DNA of 64,000 nt from Croceicoccus sp. Ery15 (GTDB lineage: Bacteria > Pseudomonadota > Alphaproteobacteria > Sphingomonadales > Sphingomonadaceae): positions 992,001 through 1,056,000 of the forward strand of contig NZ_CP087588.1 in the NCBI RefSeq assembly GCF_020985305.1, given 5' to 3'. Both the position numbers and the translations under genes were made by a program. How positions within the stretch are numbered: the stretch's first letter is position 1; every line of letters starts with the position of its first letter. A model generated the notes under the pieces. The model was not told where the DNA came from and made no database searches. It worked only from the letters and a program-made list of their open reading frames with translations. Below, in pieces: positions 46,457-53,944 of this stretch.

Positions 46457-47491
46457 ATGACGATGCGCGCCATTTTCGCTCTTTCCTGTGCCTGCCTTGC
46501 CCTGATGCCGCATATGGCGCGCGCACAGGCCGGACCATTGGACGGTGGTGACACCGGTGCATGCTCCGAAAACGCCAGCGAAACCGGCCCGCAAGCACCT
46601 TGCCCGCCCGCTGCGACGGAGGCTGTGGAACCGGAGGTTGTCGATGGGGACGATCTGCGTCCCAACAACCGCTTTTTTCCCATTGGCGGACGGCGCGCGA
46701 TCGAACGTGGCTATCGCATTCCCGAACCTTGGGGCATCGGCGCGATGTATGTGAAAAACCATACGAATTTCAATTCGCAGGACTTGTCCGTCGCGGTCAG
46801 CAAGGGCACCGCCCCGCCCGAGGATGTGCCGCTGATCCCCCTCCCCTCTGTCACGACGCGGCGGATCGAATCCGATACGGAAATGGCGGGGTTCAAGGCC
46901 GATCTGTGGCTGTTCCCGCCCGTCAATGTGTTCATCGCCATCGGCAAGGTGAAAGGCGTCAACGAGATCGACGTCGATGTCGATCTGGACGAGCTGGTCC
47001 CCGCCCCTTTCTGCCGGCCGGCCAAGCCGTGCGGCACAATCAACCTGCCGTTCGAGGCAGAGGTCGATAATGCCACCATCACATTGGGCACCATCCTCGT
47101 CTATGGCAGCGAGGACTGGTTCATATCGGGCTCGGCAGCCAAGACATTGTCGGTCTCGTCCAAAGAGCGTTCGGATGTCGAATCGACCAATTTCGCCTTT
47201 CGCGGCGGTCCGCGATTTCAGGTGGGGGAGGACAGCTATGTCACCCCCTATATGGGCGCGAATTATTTCGACCTGCAAACGCGCGTGCGCGGCGTAGTGT
47301 CGACCGGACCTTTTTTCGAAGACGGCGATCCGGTCAATCTGCGCTATGACGTGGAGCTTGAAGCCAGCCACCCATGGGCCCTGCTTGTCGGCATGAATGT
47401 CGAACTGACCCGTCACATCAACCTGCAAGGCGAAGTTCAGGCGGGCGAGCGTTCCACCCGCGGGCTGACCACGGTATCATTGCGTTTCTAG
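46457..47491 (+). CDS. Predicted outer membrane protein (344 aa)
   Basis: The ATG at 46,457 has GGAG six bases upstream and begins a signal peptide (MTMRAIFALSCACLALMPHMARAQ). The mature part is beta-rich with strands such as WGIGAMYVKNHTNFNSQDLSVAVSKG, MAGFKADLWLFPPVNVFIAIGKVKG, YVTPYMGANYFDLQTRVRGVVS and the terminal ERSTRGLTTVSLRF. A C-terminal Phe is present. No named family is certain. It may be read with the FGE-like gene, which starts 127 bases downstream. Confidence 0.72.
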   Translation: MTMRAIFALSCACLALMPHMARAQAGPLDGGDTGACSENASETGPQAPCPPAATEAVEPEVVDGDDLRPNNRFFPIGGRRAIERGYRIPEPWGIGAMYVKNHTNFNSQDLSVAVSKGTAPPEDVPLIPLPSVTTRRIESDTEMAGFKADLWLFPPVNVFIAIGKVKGVNEIDVDVDLDELVPAPFCRPAKPCGTINLPFEAEVDNATITLGTILVYGSEDWFISGSAAKTLSVSSKERSDVESTNFAFRGGPRFQVGEDSYVTPYMGANYFDLQTRVRGVVSTGPFFEDGDPVNLRYDVELEASHPWALLVGMNVELTRHINLQGEVQAGERSTRGLTTVSLRF

Positions 47492-47605
47492 GTGTTTACC
47501 CGCAGCATTGATTGCGGACATTACTGATGGAAGATGGCGTCCGTTGGGCCGAGAGTGCCCGCCGCGCCAGATTTGAATGACCGGCCCGATTTCCGGCAAA
47601 TGCTC

Positions 47606-47619
47606 AGGAGCTTTCCCTA
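47606..47619 (+). promoter_or_regulatory. Island motif copy g or ribosome site of the FGE-like gene
   Basis: AGGAG-CTTT-CCCTA shares the 13 bases GCTTTCCCTATGG with copy a. It also reads as a good ribosome site (AGGAG) 8 bases before an ATG at 47,619. It may be an operator for a start at 47,673, or a coincidence. The two readings exclude each other only partly. Confidence 0.35.
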
Positions 47620-48596
47620 TGGCCCAAACGGCCGCCAATTCCGCACCGCAACCGCAAGCGCTGACCGATGGAATGATCTATCTGGAAGGCGGAAGCTTTT
47701 GGATGGGCTCGGACGACCATTACCAAGAGGAAAAGCCTGCCCACAAGGTTAAGGTCGACCCGTTCTGGATCGATCCCACCCCAGTCACGACGCGCGATTT
47801 CGCTGCTTTTGTCGAGGCGACCGGACATATCACCACCGCCGAAGTCGCGCCCGATCCGGCCGATTATCCGGGGGCACTGCCCGAAATGCTCTACGCCGCA
47901 TCGCTGGTCTTCCAACCTCCGGGCCGTCCGGTATCGCTGCACGATTTCTCGCAATGGTGGGATTACCGCGCCGATGCCAACTGGCGCCAGCCACTGGGTT
48001 CCGGCACATCGGTCGAGGGGCTGGAGGATCATCCGGTTACCCATGTCTCGTTCTTCGATGTGCAGGCCTATGCCCAATGGGCGGGCAAGGAATTGCCGAC
48101 CGAGGCTGAATGGGAATTCGCAGCACGCGGCGGTCTGGACCGGACCGAGTATGCGTGGGGCGAGGAACTGATGCCGGGCGGCAAAGCCATGGCCAACACA
48201 TGGCAGGGCGCGTTTCCGAACGAAAATACGCTGGACGATGGTTTTATGCGCACATCGCCGGTCCGTAACTATGACGCCAACGGTTATGGTATTTTCGACA
48301 TGATCGGCAATGTGTGGGAATGGACGGGCGATTATTTCGCCGCGGGCCATTCGGTCACCAAGGGTAGTTCCTGCTGCGGTCCGCGCAATCCGCGAGGCGC
48401 TGCGCTGGAGGAAAGCTATGACCCGGCCATGCCCGAAGTGCGCATCGCACGGCGCGTTCTGAAAGGCGGATCGCATCTGTGCGCGCCCAATTACTGCCGC
48501 CGTTACCGCCCCGCCGCACGCCATGCCCAGCCGGAGGATACATCAACCAGCCATGTCGGTTTCCGCCTGATCGTGCGTGCGCCAACGGCAGAGTGA
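47619..48596 (+). CDS. Formylglycine-generating enzyme (SUMF1/FGE) family protein
   Basis: A 325-aa protein with the full FGE fold: GGSFWMGSDDHYQEEKPAHKVKVDPFWIDPTPVT at the start, KELPTEAEWEFAARGG, YGIFDMIGNVWEWTGDYF, and the copper/substrate cysteine pair in KGGSHLCAPNYCRRYRPAAR. True FGEs oxidise a sulfatase cysteine to formylglycine. The closing STSHVGFR is present. No sulfatase gene lies in the window. Start choices are 47,577, 47,619 (good AGGAG) and 47,673 (matches family N-termini, motif g 53 bases upstream). The family call is secure; the target protein is unknown. Confidence 0.9.
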   Translation: MAQTAANSAPQPQALTDGMIYLEGGSFWMGSDDHYQEEKPAHKVKVDPFWIDPTPVTTRDFAAFVEATGHITTAEVAPDPADYPGALPEMLYAASLVFQPPGRPVSLHDFSQWWDYRADANWRQPLGSGTSVEGLEDHPVTHVSFFDVQAYAQWAGKELPTEAEWEFAARGGLDRTEYAWGEELMPGGKAMANTWQGAFPNENTLDDGFMRTSPVRNYDANGYGIFDMIGNVWEWTGDYFAAGHSVTKGSSCCGPRNPRGAALEESYDPAMPEVRIARRVLKGGSHLCAPNYCRRYRPAARHAQPEDTSTSHVGFRLIVRAPTAE

Positions 48597-48855
48597 ATCA
48601 CATGCTGGTAACCGGTGGCATAAAATTCTTAACGCGCAACTCTATTTTGTTTGACAAAGCGACCCACATAGCGGAACCTATCGATCCATCCCCCTATATT
48701 ATTTAATATTTCTGGAGGTCTGCCAGATTATCGACTGCGTTAACTAGTCTTAAAATAGACATGTTTGCGGCTTAGCAATGGAACACCTCGTTGTTCGGGA
48801 ATTGGCAGAGTGTTCGGGTAAAAACTCCCGCCTCGCAGGAATTCCGAAGAGGGAA
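48597..48855. promoter_or_regulatory. AT-rich region before the histidine kinase gene
   Basis: Bases about 48,620-48,765 are strongly AT-rich (for example TATATTATTTAATATTTC near 48,695), unlike the surrounding genes, and probably hold the kinase promoter. No copy of the island motif is seen here. An in-frame ATG at 48,778 lacks a ribosome site. Confidence 0.4.
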
Positions 48856-49665
48856 ATGCATGAACGCTTCGGGGGAACACACATGCGTTCGAATAATACG
48901 GGCTTCGCAACCGGCAACGGCTTGCGATTCAGGACGAGCGGGAAAGTAGACGACGGAACGGCAGAGGATGCCCGTCTGCGCCTTTTGGAAGCGCGCGAAG
49001 ACGAGCGTCGACAGATCGCCCGCGACTTGCACGATGTAACCGCCCAGCTTTTGCTGGAGTTGGAATTCGCGCTCAACACGATCGACAGCGATGACGAGCC
49101 GCTGAAGAACCGCGCACGGGTCAGTGCGCATGATGCGATTTCGCGGCTTCAGTCGCAGGTTCGCTGCGTCAGCTATTTGCTGCATCCCCCCGAACTGGCG
49201 CGCTATGGTCTCGAGCAGACCCTCGAAACGCTCGCCCTGAGGATGGGCGAGCGCTGCGGGATCGACATCCGCTTTCGATCGCGCGGCTATCGCACCGATA
49301 TTCCCGACGAAACGCAGATGACCATGCTGCGGATCGCGCAGGAAGCATTGATGAACATCTTCAAACACAGCCAGTCGAAACGGGCGGAATTCCACCTGTA
49401 TTGCAATCCGCAATGGATGTGCATGCGGATCCGCGATTTCGGCATCGGCTACCGCGCGCGCAATGCGATCGAGTGTGGCAAGGGCGTCGGCCTGAACAGT
49501 ATGCGCGAACGGATGGAGGCTTTGGGCGGCACGCTCAATATTCGCGCGCTCGACGGGGGAACCGTTGTCACTGCCGTTACGCGGGTTGCGAAAACCAAGG
49601 CAAAAGAACTGCTTTCGCCCTCAAACACTCATGCAATGACGGAGCGTTTGATCAGGGTTCAATGA
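48856..49665 (+). CDS. Soluble sensor histidine kinase (NarX/HisKA_3 type)
   Basis: A 269-aa kinase from the ATG at 48,856 (AGAGGGA upstream); 48,883 is also good (GGGGGAA) and 48,778 is possible. The H-box is DERRQIARDLHDVTAQLLLELE with phospho-acceptor His59. The N-box is LRIAQEALMNIFKHSQSK, and the D/G boxes are RDFGIGY and GKGVGLNSMRERMEALGGTL. There is no membrane helix and no recognised sensor domain, so it senses inside the cell or through a partner protein. It is convergent with, and overlaps by 14 bases, a LuxR-type response regulator that is its probable partner. Confidence 0.88.
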   Translation: MHERFGGTHMRSNNTGFATGNGLRFRTSGKVDDGTAEDARLRLLEAREDERRQIARDLHDVTAQLLLELEFALNTIDSDDEPLKNRARVSAHDAISRLQSQVRCVSYLLHPPELARYGLEQTLETLALRMGERCGIDIRFRSRGYRTDIPDETQMTMLRIAQEALMNIFKHSQSKRAEFHLYCNPQWMCMRIRDFGIGYRARNAIECGKGVGLNSMRERMEALGGTLNIRALDGGTVVTAVTRVAKTKAKELLSPSNTHAMTERLIRVQ

Positions 49666-50302
49666 TATGGTTGCGCACGGCGTAGCGGACGAGGTCGGCT
49701 GAACTTTTGAGGTCCAGTTTGTGCATCGCCGCTGCGCGGTGGGTTTCGACCGTCTTGATCGACAGGTCGAGAATGGCGGCGATTTCCTTGTTGAGCCGTC
49801 CCTCAGCGATCAGCTGAACAATCTCACGCTCGCGCGGGGTCAGCGCGGTGACGGTTGAATCCCGCGATGCCATTTCGATAAATCGGTCGAGCAGGGTCTG
49901 CGAGACATTGCCCGAGAAATAGGGGCGCTTTACCGCCAGTGCCTCTACTGCCGAGACGAGATGCTTGCTGGCATCCGATTTCAACAGATAGCCGCGCGCG
50001 CCCGCCATCAGGACTTCGGCCAGAATATCCTCACGATCATGCATGGTGAAGATCAGGATCTCCGTTCTCGGAAGCTCCTTTTTGATCGCGCGGGTCAGTT
50101 CCAGCCCGTTCATCATCGGCAGCGAATAATCCAGCACTGCGATATCGGGCTGTAACGAGCGGATCAGCTCCAGCGCGTCGCGACCGTTCGACGCTTCCCC
50201 AACGACACGCCAGTCCGGATGGACCGACAACGCCGAGCGCACGCCAAGCCGTATCGTTTCGTGATCGTCGGCCAGTACGATCCGTCTGATTGGACTGCTC
50301 AT
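49652..50302 (-). CDS. NarL/LuxR-family response regulator
   Basis: A 216-aa regulator with a receiver domain (phospho-acceptor Asp58 in DIAVLDYSLPMMNG; ADDHE acidic pair; K at about 108) and a C-terminal LuxR helix-turn-helix (LTPREREIVQLIAEGRLNKEIAAILDLSIKTVETHRAAAMHKL). I use the ATG at 50,302 (GGGGGATG upstream); an upstream in-frame ATG adds 28 unrelated residues. It is convergent with the histidine kinase. Island motif copy h lies 84 bases upstream, suggesting autoregulation and a role as regulator of the island (inference). Confidence 0.9.
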   Translation of the reverse strand: MSSPIRRIVLADDHETIRLGVRSALSVHPDWRVVGEASNGRDALELIRSLQPDIAVLDYSLPMMNGLELTRAIKKELPRTEILIFTMHDREDILAEVLMAGARGYLLKSDASKHLVSAVEALAVKRPYFSGNVSQTLLDRFIEMASRDSTVTALTPREREIVQLIAEGRLNKEIAAILDLSIKTVETHRAAAMHKLDLKSSADLVRYAVRNHIIEP

Positions 50303-50386
50303 CACCGCATCCCCCAAGTCAGCCAGTCGAAGTTTGCGACAGAAAACATGCCCCCCATCATCCAATATGCGGCATGATCGGCACAT

Positions 50387-50400
50387 CAGGGTTTACCCTG
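50387..50400 (+). promoter_or_regulatory. Island motif copy h (upstream of response regulator)
   Basis: CAGGG-TTTA-CCCTG is a perfect 5-4-5 palindrome flanked by AT and AGAG, 84 bases before the response-regulator start. It is the best copy of the set. Proposed autoregulatory operator (inference). Confidence 0.6.
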
Positions 50401-50500
50401 AGAGTTTCGATGGCCCGCCCCGATATATTGTTTCCGATCATGATCGCTGTCCAGCCGGTTAATCTTGGCGGTCCGCAATTGACCGTAAACCGCCGCATCT

Positions 50501-50514
50501 CAGGGCAAATCCCA
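50501..50514 (+). promoter_or_regulatory. Island motif copy i
   Basis: CAGGG-CAAA-TCCCA, followed by TAG, resembles b2. It lies about 200 bases before the response-regulator start. Proposed accessory site (inference). Confidence 0.3.
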
Positions 50515-50893
50515 TAGTTTCTGGGCGCAATTCCCCATATCACCGGACTGTCACGCCTGACATTGGAGCCGGGGGTCGGAAGGATCGAAGCCACATACCA
50601 GAGCTTTCCGGCCCAAACCCGATCCATCGTCAACGCGGAACCGACAGGCCGGTCGCCATGGGCGTGAAGGCCCCCGCTTCCGGGCTAGGACGGGCGGGAT
50701 CAGGAAGCGGGGGCAAACGAGACCGGACCGGCATCCGCCATATCCGATCGCGTTCAGCTTTGGCGCCCCAGCGCCGGACAGGCATCGTCCGACTGGGGTG
50801 CAATTACCATGGCGGGAAATCGGCGTTTCCCATCTGGACGATGCATCGTCCGACCGTGGCTGCATTGTACGATTCCCGGCCTGCCGCCCCAAT

Positions 50894-50907
50894 CGGGGAT
50901 TCCCCTT
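50894..50907 (+). promoter_or_regulatory. Island motif copy k
   Basis: CGGGG-ATTC-CCCTT, preceded by AAT, lies 80 bases before the IS21 left end. If the IS is removed it would lie about 120 bases before the cytochrome c gene at 53,540. Proposed operator, now displaced (inference). Confidence 0.45.
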
Positions 50908-50994
50908 GGCTGAAGCGGAGCGCCCCCGAAGTCGCACGATGAAAACAGGCAGGGAAGTATAGGAAATCACCCTTGCCGCTTGCTGACTGTCAAC

Positions 50995-51014
50995 GGCGGC
51001 GTAAAAGTCGTCCA
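50995..51014 (+). repeat. IS21 left-end repeat
   Basis: GGCGGCGTAAAAGTCGTCCA, a 20-base inverted copy of 53,418-53,437. IS21 elements carry several such transposase-binding repeats at each end. Confidence 0.8.
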
Positions 51015-51113
51015 TTGGGCGGAGCAAAACCAGGCCACTTGATCCGGGTGTTGGCGAGCGCCGGGAGGGCGTAGCCCGAGCGGGGGTCGCCAACACCCGG
51101 ATTGCCGTTTCTG

Positions 51114-51881
51114 TCAGGGGTTGGGACGTGCTTTGCGTGCCTGGCTCTGGGCCAGGCGATAGCTCTCGCCGTTCATCTCGAGGATGCTGACGTGGTGGGT
51201 GAGCCGGTCGAGGAGCGCGCCTGTCAGGCGCTCGGAACCGAACGTCTCGGTCCATTCGTCGAACGGCAGGTTGCTGGTGATCAGCGTCGAGCCGCGTTCG
51301 TAGCGCTGTGAGATCAGCTCGAACAGCAGTTCCGCGCCGGTTTTGGAGAGGGGCACGAACCCCAGCTCATCGATGATGAGAAGCTTATAGCCGGTCATCT
51401 GCTTGTGTAAGCGCAGTAGGCGGCGTTCGTCGCGTGCCTCCATCATCTCGCTGACCAGCGCGGAAGCAGTGATGAACCCGACCGTCAGGCCCTTCTGGCA
51501 GGCCGCCAGGCCAAGACCGATCGCGACATGGGTCTTGCCGGTCCCCGACGGGCCAAGGGCGATGACGTTCTCGCGACGGGTAATCCAGTCACAACGCGCC
51601 AGTTCGAGCACCTGCATCTTGTTGAGCTTCGGAATGGCGGCAAAGTCGAAGCTGTCGAGGCTCTTGGCGGCCGGGAACCGCGCGGCCTTGATCCGGCGCT
51701 CGACCATCCGGCGTTCCCGGTCGATCAGTTCCAGTTCGACAAGCCGAGCAAGGTAGCGGACATGATCTACGCCCTCTGCTGCGCATTGCCGGGCCAGCTT
51801 GTCATGCTCGCGCAGGAAGGTTGGCAGCTTGAGCGTCTTGAGGTGGCTGGCGAGCAGCAGTTCGGGAGCTTGGCTGCTCAT
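51114..51881 (-). CDS. istB: IS21-family helper ATPase IstB
   Basis: A 255-aa AAA+ ATPase (DnaC-like) that assists IstA in target choice and strand transfer. It has Walker A GPSGTGKTHVA, Walker B LLIIDELGFVPL, and the tail SERLTGALLDRLTHHVSILEMNGESYR. Its ATG overlaps the istA stop by 4 bases (ATGA). The frame is open further upstream, but that part lies inside istA. It is intact by length and motifs. Confidence 0.94.
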   Translation of the reverse strand: MSSQAPELLLASHLKTLKLPTFLREHDKLARQCAAEGVDHVRYLARLVELELIDRERRMVERRIKAARFPAAKSLDSFDFAAIPKLNKMQVLELARCDWITRRENVIALGPSGTGKTHVAIGLGLAACQKGLTVGFITASALVSEMMEARDERRLLRLHKQMTGYKLLIIDELGFVPLSKTGAELLFELISQRYERGSTLITSNLPFDEWTETFGSERLTGALLDRLTHHVSILEMNGESYRLAQSQARKARPNP

Positions 51882-53368
51882 GCCGCTGCTCCGCCGGTCA
51901 ACAGCCGCATGTACGAGCGCGCCGATGTTGTCTCCACTCTGGCCCTGGGCAGGTAGGGATAGATCGCCATGTCCAGTCGGGGCGGGCGGCGCTCCACCCG
52001 GCATAACAGGAGATGCTTCACCGCATCGAAGCCGATCGCGCCCATATCAAGGGCCTGCTTCACCGCGCCATGCAGATCGGCCAGAGCGAAGCTCTCCAGC
52101 AGGCGCAGTACCTGCACATATTCGCGCCGGCCATGCTTGCCCATGCGCGTCTCCATCAGCCGGCGCAGCGTTGTAAATACCTCGGGCAGGTCCCAGCCCT
52201 GCAATGGTGCGGCCTGATCGAGGGCATTGATCTTCTGTTCGATCAGGGGAAGGTAATGGATCGGATCGAAGATCACATCCTCGCGCTCGTAGCTGCGCAC
52301 ATGGCGGGCAATGATCTCGCCCCGGCAACCGATCACCACCTCGTCGACATAGCCCCTGATCCACACCTCCTGGTGGCCGAAGCGCACCGGCACCGAGTAA
52401 TCGTTGGTCCGGTAACGCACCAGCGCCTGCGATGAGACCTGGCCGCTGGTCTGGTCACAGGCCTCGAAGGGGGAAGCCGGCAGTTCCTGCATCGCCGCCA
52501 GATCGCGCCGCAGCCTCTCGCCAATCGTCTCACTCTCGCCCCGCAGCCGGTCGTTCTGCCGTTTGCGGCATTGCTCCTCGAGCCACAGGTTGAACGCCTC
52601 CCATGTCGGGAACCGGGGGATCGGCACCATGAAGTTGCGCCGGCAATAGCCGACAAGGCCTTCAACGCCGCCCTTATCGTTACCCTTGCCGGGGCGGCCG
52701 TAACGATCACGGATCAGGTAGTGCGACAGGAAGGCGCTGAACAGCCTCGCGCGCAGCCGCGTCCCGTCAGGCAGGATCTTCGAGACCAGGCAGCGGTCGT
52801 TGTCGTAGACGATCGACAGCGGCACCGCGCCGAAGAACGCAAAGGCGTGGACATGGCCGTCCATCCAGGCCTCGGCAACGGCAGCCGGATAGGCGCGTAC
52901 GTAGCAGGCGTCGCTGTGCGGCAGATCGAGCACGAAGAAGTGCGCCTTCTGCTCCACCCCGCCGATCTCGACCAGAGCTTCTCCAAAATCTGCCTGCCCA
53001 TGGCCGGGTGCGTGTGCCAGCGGCACGAACATCTCCCGGCTGCGCTGATCCCGATCCCGGATGTAATCCTTGATGATCGTGTAGCCTCCGGTGAAGCCAT
53101 GCTCTTCGCGAAGGCGATCGAACACACGCTTCGCCGTATGGCGCTGCTTGCGCGGGACCGACCGGTCCCCATCCAGCCAGCCGTCGATGATCGGTATGAA
53201 CGCTTCCAGCTTCGGTCGCCGCACCGGGGCGCTGCGACGGTAACCGGGCGGCTCGGAATACGACAGCATCTTGCGGACCGTGTCGCGCGATATGTTGAAA
53301 TGCTTCGCTGCCGCCCGGGCGCTCATGCCGCCCGCGCAGGCAAGACGAACCTTCAGGTAAAGTTCCAC
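51878..53368 (-). CDS. istA: IS21-family transposase IstA
   Basis: A 496-aa transposase. An N-terminal helix-turn-helix (MSARAAAKHFNISRDTVRKML) is followed by the DDE core. The acidic residues are in GQADFGEALV, SIVYDNDRCLV and KGGVEGLVGYCRRN. The C-terminal beta-barrel region with YSVPVRFGHQEVWIRGYVDEVVIGCRGE is present. No frameshift is seen, so the element may still be active. Confidence 0.94.
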   Translation of the reverse strand: MELYLKVRLACAGGMSARAAAKHFNISRDTVRKMLSYSEPPGYRRSAPVRRPKLEAFIPIIDGWLDGDRSVPRKQRHTAKRVFDRLREEHGFTGGYTIIKDYIRDRDQRSREMFVPLAHAPGHGQADFGEALVEIGGVEQKAHFFVLDLPHSDACYVRAYPAAVAEAWMDGHVHAFAFFGAVPLSIVYDNDRCLVSKILPDGTRLRARLFSAFLSHYLIRDRYGRPGKGNDKGGVEGLVGYCRRNFMVPIPRFPTWEAFNLWLEEQCRKRQNDRLRGESETIGERLRRDLAAMQELPASPFEACDQTSGQVSSQALVRYRTNDYSVPVRFGHQEVWIRGYVDEVVIGCRGEIIARHVRSYEREDVIFDPIHYLPLIEQKINALDQAAPLQGWDLPEVFTTLRRLMETRMGKHGRREYVQVLRLLESFALADLHGAVKQALDMGAIGFDAVKHLLLCRVERRPPRLDMAIYPYLPRARVETTSARSYMRLLTGGAAA

Positions 53369-53417
53369 GGTGTAAATCCCTCATCCCTCCTCGCCAGCAT
53401 CGCGAAAAGGGAAAAAG

Positions 53418-53437
53418 TGGACGACTTTTACGCCGCC
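53418..53437 (-). repeat. IS21 right-end repeat
   Basis: Exact reverse complement of the 20-base left repeat at 50,995-51,014. A second, diverged repeat lies further out, before the proposed end at 53,499. Confidence 0.8.
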
Positions 53438-53539
53438 CGCAGCAGCACTTCGCCGCCGCTACCGTGGTCTAATTTTGCACCGCCGTTCTCATGCTGACAC
53501 AAAGGTAATTTGAACGCTGCTACAGGGGAGGAAATCGAC

Positions 53540-53929
53540 ATGACTTCGACAGCGAAACGAACGCAGGCGGGAATTGTGTTTGCCATCTTGTGGGCCGGAA
53601 TGACGACTGCCGCGTGTTCGCCGATAGCGGAAGCCGATGCCCGAACGGCTGATGATCCGGTTGCGCTGGGGCACGAGTTTGCAGTCACCCGGTGCGCATC
53701 GTGCCATGCCGTCGAATTGACCGGCCTTTCGCCCAATCCGCAATCACCGCGTTTCGAAGCGGTGGTGAACCGGCCAGGCGTCACGCAGGAAACGCTGGTT
53801 CCGTGGCTCGATAATTCGCATAATTTCCCGCAGGACATGAACTTCGAAATCGCGCCAGAGGATATCGACCACCTCGCCGCCTATATGATGACGCTGCAGC
53901 ATGCCGATTTCCGCCCGATCCCGCAGTGA
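53540..53929 (+). CDS. Cytochrome c family lipoprotein
   Basis: A 129-aa protein with a lipoprotein signal (lipobox ending in TAAC, Cys26) and one haem c site, CASCH (C52, C55, H56). Candidate distal methionines lie in NFPQDMNFEIAP and YMMTLQH. It is a small membrane-anchored electron carrier; its partner is unknown. GGGGAGGAAA precedes the ATG at 53,540. The IS21 end lies only about 40 bases upstream, so the native promoter has probably been displaced. The next gene is convergent, 15 bases away. Confidence 0.85.
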   Translation: MTSTAKRTQAGIVFAILWAGMTTAACSPIAEADARTADDPVALGHEFAVTRCASCHAVELTGLSPNPQSPRFEAVVNRPGVTQETLVPWLDNSHNFPQDMNFEIAPEDIDHLAAYMMTLQHADFRPIPQ

Positions 53930-53944
53930 TCGCCCCCGGTCTGG

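Larger units (their letters stand above)
50303..50987. other. Non-coding region between response regulator and IS21
   Basis: No supported gene lies in these 685 bases. It holds motif copies h, i and k and a weak GGGC-N6-CCCC element near 50,523-50,536. Two imperfect copies of a 26-base sequence (GCATCGTCCGAC...TGCA) lie at 50,782-50,807 and 50,842-50,868, 60 bases apart. GGGAAA and TTTCCC half-sites occur between them (about 50,814-50,831). It looks like a large regulatory region, part of which probably belonged to the gene now cut off by the IS element. Confidence 0.5.
50988..53499 (-). mobile_element. IS21-family insertion sequence
   Basis: About 2.5 kb with overlapping istA and istB. The termini I propose are TGTCA (50,988) and TGACA (53,499). 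IS21-type multiple end repeats are seen. GGCGGCGTAAAAGTCGTCCA at 50,995-51,014 is inverted at 53,418-53,437. A related ACGGCGGTGCAAAATTAG element lies inverted near the right end (about 53,468-53,486). No target-site duplication could be found on the flanks, so exact ends are uncertain by tens of bases, or the element has been rearranged. Confidence 0.8.

Noticed and set aside
50658..50942. 94-codon plus-strand frame left of IS21
   Set aside because: No ribosome site, no domain, and it runs through repeats and motif k; more likely regulatory DNA.
50988..53499. Target-site duplication of the IS21 element
   Set aside because: Bases outside the proposed ends do not match over 4-8 bases, so none is claimed.
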